Below are positions 19,133 through 27,157 of a stretch of DNA of 64,000 nt, one piece after another. Position 1 is the stretch's first letter, and the number at the start of each line of letters is the position of its first letter. The DNA is from SHZI01 sp964417725 (GTDB taxonomy: Bacteria > Pseudomonadota > Gammaproteobacteria > Steroidobacterales > GCA-2729495), in the NCBI GenBank assembly GCA_964417725.1, contig CAYQIV010000013.1, positions 26,417 to 90,416 on the forward strand. The letters run 5' to 3'. The position numbers and the translations under genes are program-made. The notes under the pieces were generated by a model that saw only the letters and a list, made by a program, of their open reading frames with translations, was not told the origin of the DNA and did no database searches.

Positions 19133-19821
19133 ACACCGTGGCACAGGCCGGGCCGCTCCCCGTGCAAACTGCGGTCACCGACTGCTGGAACGTCGTCGGT
19201 GTCCACGGCGACCGTTCCTGTGCGCAGATGCCCGCACACATCCACTGCCGCAATTGCCCGACGTATTCGGCCGCCGCCGCGAAGTTCCTCGACGCCGAAC
19301 TGCCCGGGGACTACCTCGCGCAGTGCACGGCGCAAGTGGCGCGCAGCAAGCGACTGGCCGATGTCGACAAAGTGTCTGCGGTCGTCTTCCGCGTCGGCCT
19401 CGAGTGGCTGGCCCTGCCGACGGCGATCCTCAAGGAAATCGTCGGCCCGCGGCCCATCCATCCGGTACCCCACCGCCGCAACGGCGTGTTGCTCGGGCTG
19501 GCCAACATCCGCGGCGAGCTGCTGCCGTGCTTTTCACTGCAGCGGGTCCTCGACCTCGATCCGGTTGCCGAAGCCGGCCCGCGCCAGGCGGTTGGTGGCC
19601 GGTTTCTCGTCCTGCTCCGCGAAGGACACCGTGGCGTGTGTCCGGTCGATGAGGTGCGCGGCATCGTCCACTTCCAGCCGCAGGACATGGCGCCGCCGCC
19701 GGCGACCATCGCCAGGGCCACCGCCACCTGCACCCGTTCGGCACTGGCATGGAACGACACCCGCGTCGCCCTGCTCGACGAGGTGCCGCTGTTCCAGTCG
19801 TTCAACCGGAGCCTGGCATGA
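19129..19821 (+). CDS. wspD: WspD, CheW-like adaptor with cysteine-rich N-terminus
   Basis: Second coupling protein of the Wsp array, 230 residues. The CheW domain occupies about 80-220 (VFRVGLEWLALPTAILKEI, GVLLGLANIRGELLP). The N-terminal 45 residues hold Cys19, Cys31, Cys40 and Cys43 in a CX11CX8CX2C pattern (DCWNVVGVHGDRSC, HIHCRNCPTYS); I recall similar segments in pseudomonad WspD. Whether the cysteines bind metal or respond to redox is not known to me. ATGA overlaps link it to wspC and wspE. Confidence 0.9.
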   Translation: MNTVAQAGPLPVQTAVTDCWNVVGVHGDRSCAQMPAHIHCRNCPTYSAAAAKFLDAELPGDYLAQCTAQVARSKRLADVDKVSAVVFRVGLEWLALPTAILKEIVGPRPIHPVPHRRNGVLLGLANIRGELLPCFSLQRVLDLDPVAEAGPRQAVGGRFLVLLREGHRGVCPVDEVRGIVHFQPQDMAPPPATIARATATCTRSALAWNDTRVALLDEVPLFQSFNRSLA

Positions 19822-22163
19822 GCGGGACCGACCTCGGCAGCCTGTCGATGCTCGAGTTGTTCCGCATGGATGCGGAAAGCCAGTTCCAGGCGTTGACGGC
19901 CGGGCTGCTGGCGCTGGAGCGCGACCCGCTGGCCGCAGACCAGCTCGAGGTCTGCATGCGGGCCGCCCATTCGCTCAAGGGGGCCGCGCGCATCATCGGC
20001 CTCGACCCCGGGGTCAAGGTCACGCATGCGATGGAGGACTGCTTCGTCGCGGCCCAGCGTGGCACCCTGCGGTTGCGGCAATCACACATCGACGTGCTGC
20101 TCCAGGGTATCGATCTCCTGACGCGCCTCACGGAAAGTGCCGACGACGACCTCAACCTCGCGGCCGGCATGGCTGCCGGGGTCGACGCCTACCTCGCGGC
20201 GCTGGCCGGCGCCATCGCCGCGGTCGAGCCGTCGCCGCCCGCCACACCACCGCCCGCAGACACACCGCCGCCCGTCGTCGTGCCGGTGACCGCCGCACAG
20301 GGGCCGCCGGTCGACCTCGCGCCGAGCGCAGCAGCGGCCGCCGCGCCGACGCCACCGGCACCCTCTCCCCCTCAAGGTGCGGGCCCGTCGCGCAGCGCCG
20401 AAGAACGTGACAATGCCAACCGTGCCCTGCGCGTGACGGCCACCAACCTCAACCGGCTGCTCGGGCTCGCCGGCGAGTCGCTCGTCGAGTCGCGCTGGCT
20501 CAAACCCTATGCGGAGTCGATGCTGCGCCTCAAGCGCATGCACGATGCGGCAGCGACGAGGCTCGACGACATGGCCGAACTGCTCGGCGGCGCCGTCACC
20601 GACCCGCGTGTTGCCGCGTCGCTGGGCGAGGTGCGCAGCCAGATCCATGAGTGCCATCGGCTGCTCGTGCAGAGACTGGCTGAAATCGAGATGTTCGACG
20701 GCCGCTCCACCGACCTCGTCCACCGCCTCTACGACGCCGTGCTGGCCTGCCGGATGCGGCCATTCGCCGACGGTGTACGCAACCTGGCGAGGACGGTCCG
20801 TGACCTCGGCCGCTCGCTCGGCAAACAGGTACGCCTGGAGATCGTCGGCGAGGACACGCAGGTCGATCGCGATATCCTCGAGAAACTCGAGGCACCCCTC
20901 GGCCATCTGCTGAGGAATGCCATCGACCATGGCATCGAGATGCCCGATGTCAGGGTCGCGGCGGGCAAGCCGGCCGAGGGCGTGATCCGGCTCGAAGCCC
21001 GCCACAGCGCCGGCCTGCTGCAGATCACCCTCAGCGACGATGGCTGCGGCATCGAGCAGGGCCATCTGCGCGAGATCATCGTTGCGCGCGGCCTGACGAC
21101 GGCGGAAATCGCCGGCCGGCTCGGCGAGGCCGAGGCGCTCGAGTTCCTGTTCCTGCCCGGCTTCTCCACCCGCGCGGCCGTGACCGAGATTTCCGGTCGC
21201 GGTGTCGGCCTGGATGTCGTCCAGACCATGATTCGCCAGGTCCGCGGCACCGTCCGCGTCAACTCGCAGCCGGGCCACGGCACCAGCTTCCAGTTGCAGT
21301 TGCCGCTGACCCTCTCGGTGGTGCGTACCCTGCTGGTCGAAGTCGGTGGCGAGCCCTATGCCTTTCCGCTGGCGCACATCGTGCGCACGCTGAAGCTGCC
21401 CGCGGATGCCATCGAAGTCCTCGAAGGTCGCCAGTATTTCCAGCTCGAAGACCGGCCCGTGGGTCTCGTCGGTGCGCGGCAGCTGCTCGGCGGCGATGCT
21501 GCCCCGCCACCGGGCGACGACCTGCCGGTGCTCGTCATCGGCGATGCCGGTGCGACCTACGGATTGATTGCCGATCGATTCCTCGGCGAGCGTGAGCTGG
21601 TGGTCCAGCCGCTCGACCCGCGCTTCGGCAGGATCCAGGACATCGCTGCCGGTGCGCTGACGGAGAACGGGCTGCCGGTGCTCATCGTCGATGTCGAGGA
21701 CATGCTGCATTCCATCGACAAGATCCTCTCGGGCAGTCGCATCACCCGCATCGAGCAAGGCCAGGGCGGCGGCACCGGCAAGTCGCGCAAGCGCGTGCTG
21801 GTGGTCGACGACTCGCTGACGGTGCGCGAGCTCGAGCGCAAGCTGCTCGACCAGGCGGCCTACGAGGTCGATGTCGCGGTCGACGGCATGGACGGCTGGA
21901 ACGCCGTGCGTGCCGGCAATTTCGACCTCGTCGTCACCGACATCGACATGCCGCGCATGGACGGCATCGAACTGGTGGCGATGATCAAGAAGGACCCGGG
22001 GCTGCGCAGCACTCCGGTGATGATCGTCTCTTACAAGGATCGCGAGGAGGACCGGCGCCGGGGTCTCGAGGCCGGCGCCGACTACTACCTGACCAAGGCC
22101 AGCTTCCACGATGAAACCCTGCTGCGCGCGGTCGAGGACCTGATCGGCGAGGCCATGGCATGA
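19818..22163 (+). CDS. wspE: WspE, CheA-type hybrid histidine kinase
   Basis: Kinase of the Wsp system that phosphorylates WspR and WspF. 781 residues: HPt domain with His51 in AAHSLKGAARIIGLD; alanine/proline linker (about 125-195); dimerisation helices; HATPase (LLRNAIDHGIEMP near 365, SDDGCGIEQGH, GRGVGLDVVQTMI); CheW-like regulatory domain (about 505-630); C-terminal receiver (RVLVVDDSLTVREL) with Asp708. The start at 19818 overlaps the wspD stop (ATGA); a longer in-frame start at 19749 would lie inside wspD. The fused receiver is a hallmark of WspE against plain CheA. Confidence 0.93.
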   Translation: MSGTDLGSLSMLELFRMDAESQFQALTAGLLALERDPLAADQLEVCMRAAHSLKGAARIIGLDPGVKVTHAMEDCFVAAQRGTLRLRQSHIDVLLQGIDLLTRLTESADDDLNLAAGMAAGVDAYLAALAGAIAAVEPSPPATPPPADTPPPVVVPVTAAQGPPVDLAPSAAAAAAPTPPAPSPPQGAGPSRSAEERDNANRALRVTATNLNRLLGLAGESLVESRWLKPYAESMLRLKRMHDAAATRLDDMAELLGGAVTDPRVAASLGEVRSQIHECHRLLVQRLAEIEMFDGRSTDLVHRLYDAVLACRMRPFADGVRNLARTVRDLGRSLGKQVRLEIVGEDTQVDRDILEKLEAPLGHLLRNAIDHGIEMPDVRVAAGKPAEGVIRLEARHSAGLLQITLSDDGCGIEQGHLREIIVARGLTTAEIAGRLGEAEALEFLFLPGFSTRAAVTEISGRGVGLDVVQTMIRQVRGTVRVNSQPGHGTSFQLQLPLTLSVVRTLLVEVGGEPYAFPLAHIVRTLKLPADAIEVLEGRQYFQLEDRPVGLVGARQLLGGDAAPPPGDDLPVLVIGDAGATYGLIADRFLGERELVVQPLDPRFGRIQDIAAGALTENGLPVLIVDVEDMLHSIDKILSGSRITRIEQGQGGGTGKSRKRVLVVDDSLTVRELERKLLDQAAYEVDVAVDGMDGWNAVRAGNFDLVVTDIDMPRMDGIELVAMIKKDPGLRSTPVMIVSYKDREEDRRRGLEAGADYYLTKASFHDETLLRAVEDLIGEAMA

Positions 22164-23194
22164 GGATCGGTATCGTCAACGACCTGCCGATGGTGGCCGA
22201 GGCCCTGCGCCGCGTGGTCGCGTTGCGACCCGAGCACGAAGTCGTCTGGATCGCCAAGGACGGCGCACAGGCCGTGATGGCGTGTGCCCGCGACCGACCG
22301 GACCTCATCCTGATGGACCTGATCATGCCGGGCATGGACGGGGTCGAGGCGACGCGCCGCATCATGGCCGAGACGCCTTGCTCGATCCTCATCGTGACCG
22401 CCGACGTCGGCATGAATGCCAGTGGCGTTTTCGAAGCCATGGGGCATGGTGCGCTGGATGCAATCGATACCCCCGTGCTCGACCACCGGCATCCCGAAAA
22501 CGGTGCGGCACCCCTGCTGGCCAAGCTCGATTGCATCGCCCGGCGCGTCGGGGCCGGTACCACGATCCTCCCGGCCATCCCGTCACCCGCGGCGATGCCG
22601 GACCACGTTCCCCTCATCGCCATCGGTGCCTCCGCCGGTGGTCCCGGTGCGCTGGCCGGCGTGCTGTCGACATTGCCACGGGATTTTCCGGCGTCGATCG
22701 TCATCGTCCAGCACATCGATGCGCGGTTCGCGACCGGTCTTGCCCATTGGCTCAGCCAGCAGTCGCCCAATCCGGTGCGGCTCGCCGAGGCTGGCGAGCG
22801 TCCTGCGGCCGGTGCCGTGCTGCTTGCCCGCGGCGACCAGCACCTGTGTTTGGGTCATACCGGCCGACTGGGGTACACGAGTGAACCCCGCGCGCACGCC
22901 TACCGCCCCTCGATCGACGTGTTTTTCGCCAGCCTCTGCCAGCACTGGCGACATGCGGCGGTCGGTGTGCTGCTCACCGGCATGGGCAAGGATGGTGCAG
23001 CAGGTCTCAAGGCCCTGCGCGACCAGGGGCACCACACGCTTGCGCAGGATGAAGCCACGAGCACCGTCTATGGCATGCCGAAAGCTGCCGCGCGGCTGAA
23101 CGCCGCCACCGAGATCCTGCCGCTGGCGCGCATCGCGCCCAGACTCGCCACCCTCGTCGCACGGCCGGGTCCATCGCGGGTGGCATCCCGATGA
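22160..23194 (+). CDS. wspF: WspF, CheB-type receptor methylesterase
   Basis: Demethylates WspA and so damps the pathway. It has 344 residues: receiver (Asp53 in ILMDLIMPGMDG), linker, and CheB esterase domain with the triad Ser158 (IGASAGGPGAL), His185 (VQHIDARF) and Asp278 (GMGKDGAAGLKAL). In Pseudomonas, loss of wspF locks WspR on and gives wrinkly, biofilm-forming variants; here the gene appears intact. Overlaps wspE and wspR by ATGA. Confidence 0.93.
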   Translation: MRIGIVNDLPMVAEALRRVVALRPEHEVVWIAKDGAQAVMACARDRPDLILMDLIMPGMDGVEATRRIMAETPCSILIVTADVGMNASGVFEAMGHGALDAIDTPVLDHRHPENGAAPLLAKLDCIARRVGAGTTILPAIPSPAAMPDHVPLIAIGASAGGPGALAGVLSTLPRDFPASIVIVQHIDARFATGLAHWLSQQSPNPVRLAEAGERPAAGAVLLARGDQHLCLGHTGRLGYTSEPRAHAYRPSIDVFFASLCQHWRHAAVGVLLTGMGKDGAAGLKALRDQGHHTLAQDEATSTVYGMPKAAARLNAATEILPLARIAPRLATLVARPGPSRVASR

Positions 23195-24252
23195 GCAGCG
23201 AACCCGGGGAAGCGGCCGCGGTGCCGACCGGATCCTGGGCAGCCAGGGTCCTGCTGGTCGATGACCAGGTCATGGTCGGCGAGGCGGTCCGGCGCGCCCT
23301 GCAGTCGCAGGCCGACATCGCCTTCCACTATTGCGGCCAGGCATTGCAGGCCATCGCGGCAGCCGAATCGTTCCGGCCGACGATCATCCTGCAGGACCTC
23401 GTCATGCCGGAGCTCGACGGCTTGATACTGCTGCGTCAGTACCGCGCCAATCCCGACACCTGCGACATCCCCATCGTCATGCTGTCGACCAAGGAAGAAC
23501 CGGCGGTGAAGAGCGAAGCCTTCGGTCTCGGTGCCAGCGACTACCTGATCAAGATCCCCGACCCCATCGAACTGATTGCGCGCATCCGCCATCACTCGAA
23601 GGCCTATCTGAACCAGCTGCAACGCGATGCCGCCTACCGCGCCCTGCACGAGAGCCAGCAGAAGCTCAAGGAGATCAACGCCGAGCTGCAGCGGCTGACC
23701 CACGTCGATGGCCTGACCGGCCTCAGCAACCGCCGCTACTTCAACGAGTTCATCGAGATGCAGTGGAAGCTCGCGATCCGCGAGCAGAGCCCGTTCTCGA
23801 TCCTCATGATCGATGTCGATAACTTCAAGGCCTACAACGACACCTATGGCCACCTCGCGGGAGACGAGGTCCTCAAGCGCGTGGCCGGCGCGGTGCACGA
23901 CAGTTTCGCCCGACCGACGGACCTCACCGCCCGTTTCGGCGGCGAGGAGTTTTCGGTGATCTTGCCCGCGACGCCGGCGGCAGCCCTGCCCGCCCTGGCG
24001 GAGAAGCTGCGTGCCGCTGTCGCCGCGCTGCAGATTCCCCACAGCGGTGCGACGGCCGCGGCACACGTCACGGTCAGTGTCGGTGGTGCCACGCTTGTCC
24101 CGGCACTGGGCGCGGCCTGGGTCGACCTCATCCAGGCGGCCGACGAGGCGCTCTACGAGGCCAAGGAAACGGGCCGGAATCGCGTCGTGACGTGCGCCGC
24201 ACCGTCGGTCGGCAACCCCGCCGGTGTCACTGCGGGTGTCGCCGCGGGGTGA
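23191..24252 (+). CDS. wspR: WspR, receiver-GGDEF diguanylate cyclase
   Basis: Makes cyclic di-GMP when its receiver is phosphorylated by WspE. 353 residues: receiver (Asp69 in ILQDLVMPELDG), linker helix, GGDEF domain with the active-site loop RFGGEEF (GGEEF at 250-254) and the inhibitory I-site RPTD (241-244) exactly five residues before it, so product feedback should operate. DGLTGLSNRRYFNEF opens the cyclase domain. Last gene of the seven-gene wsp operon; 17 bases beyond it the convergent methyltransferase gene ends. Confidence 0.95.
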   Translation: MSSEPGEAAAVPTGSWAARVLLVDDQVMVGEAVRRALQSQADIAFHYCGQALQAIAAAESFRPTIILQDLVMPELDGLILLRQYRANPDTCDIPIVMLSTKEEPAVKSEAFGLGASDYLIKIPDPIELIARIRHHSKAYLNQLQRDAAYRALHESQQKLKEINAELQRLTHVDGLTGLSNRRYFNEFIEMQWKLAIREQSPFSILMIDVDNFKAYNDTYGHLAGDEVLKRVAGAVHDSFARPTDLTARFGGEEFSVILPATPAAALPALAEKLRAAVAALQIPHSGATAAAHVTVSVGGATLVPALGAAWVDLIQAADEALYEAKETGRNRVVTCAAPSVGNPAGVTAGVAAG

Positions 24253-24269
24253 GCCGTGCGTGGCAGGCC

Positions 24270-24950
24270 TCAGTCGGGCCGGTAGACCGCGTATTCCATG
24301 CCGTCGCCGAAACGCAGCGTCACCGAATGGAAGCCGTGGTCGCCTGACTTGAGCCAGACGAGGAAGTCGCCGAGGCTGGTGCGGAAGCTGTTGACGTTGT
24401 CAGCGATGACGACCGCACCGGGGCGCAGCGCCGGGGTCAGTTGCCGGAGCAGTGGCAGGTAGAGCACCTTCCAGCCGTCCATGAAGACCATGTCGACGGG
24501 CGCTTCGATGTCGCGCAGCGTCTCCATGGCATCGCCGAGGCGCACCTCGGCGACCGCAGCCAGGCCGGCCTCGGCGAGGTGGGCCTGCGCGCGGCGGTGC
24601 TTGCCCGGCTCGATCTCGGTGCCGACGACCCGTCCGCCGCCGTTGTCCTGTACCGCTGCGGCAAGGTAGATCGTCGAGAGACCGAAAGAGGTGCCGAACT
24701 CGACGATGCGCCGTGCACCGAGCGCCCGGGCGGTAATGTAGAGGAAGCGCCCCTTGTCCGGCGATACCGGCATGTAGATGTCACCGGCCACCGCCGGCGT
24801 GATCGTCTGGTGCATCGACCGGCCGCGCAGCAGGCCGGCGACGTAGCGTGGCGTGATGCCGATGAACTTTTTCCAGTCGCCGCGCGCCTCGCGATGCAGG
24901 CGTTCCAGTGTGGCCTTGACCCGGGGCGACTGCAGGCTGTCGTGGGGCAT
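24270..24950 (-). CDS. SAM-dependent O-methyltransferase family protein
   Basis: 226-residue class I methyltransferase, of the family that contains catechol/caffeoyl-CoA-type O-methyltransferases. IVEFGTSFGLSTIYLA is the SAM-binding motif I, followed by VVGTEIEPGKHRRAQAHL (acidic residue at the end of strand 2), VDMVFMDGWKVLYLPLL and VVIADNVNSF (metal-site acids in related enzymes). Start at ATG 24950, preceded by GGTGAG; open frame continues upstream but without family similarity. The methyl acceptor cannot be inferred. It lies 29 bases downstream of the esterase gene and may share its transcript. Confidence 0.8.
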   Translation of the reverse strand: MPHDSLQSPRVKATLERLHREARGDWKKFIGITPRYVAGLLRGRSMHQTITPAVAGDIYMPVSPDKGRFLYITARALGARRIVEFGTSFGLSTIYLAAAVQDNGGGRVVGTEIEPGKHRRAQAHLAEAGLAAVAEVRLGDAMETLRDIEAPVDMVFMDGWKVLYLPLLRQLTPALRPGAVVIADNVNSFRTSLGDFLVWLKSGDHGFHSVTLRFGDGMEYAVYRPD

Positions 24951-24979
24951 GGTCTCACCCGGTATCGGCGCGGGGCGAC

Positions 24980-25942
24980 TCAACGCCGCTGCCGGCGGAA
25001 GAAGTTCCAGATCACGTCGTTGGCCTCGATGGCCTGCGAGGGCTGCTTGCCACGCACCGCCTTGCCGCCGGGCCAGGAATGACCGCCTGTCTCGGTGACG
25101 ACCCGTGCCACTTCGGCGTCGTGGCGCGGCGAGGTGTAGAGGTCCATCTGCGCGCCGGGCACGTCGAGGACGCGCCGCGGTGGCGGTTCGAGGCCGTTTC
25201 TCGCCAGCCAGCCGGCGATGGTGACGTCGACCGAGGTGAAGTCCGTCACCTTCGATGTGTCGCGGAAGGCGTCCTTGCCCGCGCCGCCCCCGAACAGCAC
25301 GTGCGTGTCGTCCCGGGCGTGGATGTGCATGACGGATATCGGCCGTGTCGGCCGGCACACCGTCGTGTTGTCGGTACCCGCCACCGCCGCGACCGCTGCG
25401 AAGGTCTCCGCCATCTCGCAGGCCAGGCGATGCGCCATCATGCCGCCGTTGGACATGCCCGTGGCGTAGATCCGTGTTTCATCGATGGCGACCCGGCGGC
25501 GGATGTCGGCGATCACCTGCTTGACGTAGGCCACGTCATCGATATCCCGGTCGCGAGCGAAACCGCAGCACTTGCCGGCATTCCACGTCGCCAGGCGCTG
25601 GCGCGGCAAACGGCTCGAACCGTTGGGAAAGGCGACGATGAAGCCTTCACGGTCGGCGGTCTCGGGCCAGCCGTAGGCCGCCGCGGCCTGGGTCATGTCG
25701 CCGCCGCCGCCGTGGAAAAACAGCACCAGCGGCCGCGGGCCGGGCTGCCTGGCTGCCTGGGGCACGTGAAGCAGGTACTTGCGCCCGCCGTCGAGGGTAT
25801 GGGTTGTGGCCGCCGTGGCCCGGTCCCTGGCCGGCACGGCGGTTGCGTGCAGCGCAAGGCAGAGGGCCAGGACCACCCAGGCGGCGCGCCACTCGCCGAG
25901 GGAGGTGAAGGCGCAAACGCGCGACATGAAATGGTATGGCAT
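24980..25942 (-). CDS. Secreted PHB depolymerase/feruloyl-esterase-like hydrolase (LpqC family)
   Basis: 320 residues with a signal peptide (hydrophobic stretch WVVLALCLALHATAVPA). Alpha/beta hydrolase with FFHGGGGDMT oxyanion-hole loop, nucleophile serine in YATGMSNGGMMAH, and a likely catalytic histidine in TGGHSWPGG. The NAGKCCGFARDRDIDD segment with paired cysteines is typical of this COG3509 family, whose members cleave esters of polyhydroxybutyrate, feruloyl sugars or acetylxylan. Substrate unknown. Exported, probably periplasmic or extracellular. Confidence 0.82.
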   Translation of the reverse strand: MPYHFMSRVCAFTSLGEWRAAWVVLALCLALHATAVPARDRATAATTHTLDGGRKYLLHVPQAARQPGPRPLVLFFHGGGGDMTQAAAAYGWPETADREGFIVAFPNGSSRLPRQRLATWNAGKCCGFARDRDIDDVAYVKQVIADIRRRVAIDETRIYATGMSNGGMMAHRLACEMAETFAAVAAVAGTDNTTVCRPTRPISVMHIHARDDTHVLFGGGAGKDAFRDTSKVTDFTSVDVTIAGWLARNGLEPPPRRVLDVPGAQMDLYTSPRHDAEVARVVTETGGHSWPGGKAVRGKQPSQAIEANDVIWNFFRRQRR

Positions 25943-25975
25943 GAGCGCTCCGCTGTCCTGAGGGGCAAGCGCAGT

Positions 25976-26128
25976 CTACTGCGTTTCACCGACGACGCGG
26001 ACCGCGGTGATTTCAAGCAGCGGCCCGGGCAGGTTGGCCGCTCCGCCATGTTCGACGGTCCTGTCGTCGACGACACGGTCGACATTGACGCTGCTGAATG
26101 CCACGGCCTTGCCGGTCGCCCATGTCAT
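25976..26128 (-). CDS. Small ORF coupled to pyrD, function unknown
   Basis: Fifty residues beginning MTWATGKAVAFSSVNVDRVV, not recognised. Its ATG overlaps the pyrD stop in the ATGA arrangement that this chromosome uses for co-translated genes, and about four fifths of its codons end in G or C, like real genes here. No membrane segment or signal is visible; the sequence is mixed strand-like and ends ITAVRVVGETQ. It could be a genuine small protein or a decayed fragment of a longer gene. Confidence 0.5.
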   Translation of the reverse strand: MTWATGKAVAFSSVNVDRVVDDRTVEHGGAANLPGPLLEITAVRVVGETQ

Positions 26129-27093
26129 CCTTGCCGCACCAGGCTGCCGACGATCTCGCCGACAGTCGCGTGGCCGTGCCGGCGCAGGTAGTCGGCGATG
26201 CCGGTGTTGATGGTGCGGCAGACGAGCGGGTCGTAGAACAGCGCGGTGCCGATACCGACGGCAACGGCACCGGCGATGAGGAACTCGAGGGCATCGTGTG
26301 CGGTCTGGATGCCACCCTGGCCGATGATGGGAATGCCGTGGCGCTTCGTTTCCTGGTAGACCTGATGGACGCGCAGCAGGGCGATGGGCTTGATCGCCGG
26401 GCCCGACAGGCCGCCCTGGCCGTTGGCCAGCACGGGCGTGCGGCGCTCGATGTCGATGGCCATGCCGGTGACGGTGTTGATGACGGCAAATGCATCGCTG
26501 CCGGCATCGATGCAGCGCCTCGCGCACTCGGCGATGTCGGTCTGGTTGGGCGACAGCTTGGTGATCAGGGGCTTGCCCGTCACCGCCCGGCAGGCGGCGA
26601 CGACGCGGGCCGAGGAGTCCGGGTGGTTGCCAAAGCTGATGCCGCCTTCCTTGACGTTCGGACAGGAGATGTTGATCTCCAGCGCATCGATGGGCGAGTC
26701 GTTGAAGCGCCGGCAGACCTCGGCGTATTCCTCGACCGTCGAGCCGCAGACGTTGGCGATGAAGCGCGTCTCGTCGAAGTCGAGCTGCGGGAGGATGTCG
26801 CGGACCACGACATCGACGCCGGGGTTCTGCAGGCCGATGGCGTTGAGCAGGCCCATCGGCGTTTCGCACAGGCGGTGGGGCTCGTTGCCCAGACGCGGCG
26901 CCAGGGTCGTGCCCTTGAGCACCACGGCGCCAGCATCGCGGTTGGAGAACCCGGCGACACGGGTGTATTCCTCGCCAAAGCCAACGCAGCCCGACAGCAG
27001 TACGATCGGCGAGCGCAATGCGAGCCCGCAGAACGGGGTCGCCAGCTGCGTGTCGTCGGATGACCGGCCGGGGTCGGGACGGGGCGGGTTCAT
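26125..27093 (-). CDS. pyrD: Dihydroorotate dehydrogenase (class 1-like)
   Basis: FMN enzyme oxidising dihydroorotate to orotate in pyrimidine synthesis. 322-residue TIM barrel. The catalytic cysteine of the soluble class 1 enzymes is in EINISCPNVKEGG (class 2 has serine); FMN contacts are seen in KLSPNQTDIAE, PIIGQGGIQTAHDALEFLIAGA and VGIGTALFYDP. No N-terminal membrane helix, consistent with class 1. Class 1B normally pairs with the electron-transfer subunit PyrK, which is not adjacent here; a coupled 50-residue ORF follows instead. A dihydropyrimidine dehydrogenase-like role is a less likely alternative. Confidence 0.85.
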   Translation of the reverse strand: MNPPRPDPGRSSDDTQLATPFCGLALRSPIVLLSGCVGFGEEYTRVAGFSNRDAGAVVLKGTTLAPRLGNEPHRLCETPMGLLNAIGLQNPGVDVVVRDILPQLDFDETRFIANVCGSTVEEYAEVCRRFNDSPIDALEINISCPNVKEGGISFGNHPDSSARVVAACRAVTGKPLITKLSPNQTDIAECARRCIDAGSDAFAVINTVTGMAIDIERRTPVLANGQGGLSGPAIKPIALLRVHQVYQETKRHGIPIIGQGGIQTAHDALEFLIAGAVAVGIGTALFYDPLVCRTINTGIADYLRRHGHATVGEIVGSLVRQG

Positions 27094-27157
27094 CGCCCGT
27101 GTCCCGGGTGGAGCGGCGCGCCGGCGGATGACACCCCGTGGGTGGTGGTCTCGGGTC

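Noticed and set aside
23191..24252. Degenerate (inactive) GGDEF domain because the motif reads GGEEF
   Set aside because: GGEEF is a fully active variant and the surrounding cyclase residues are intact.
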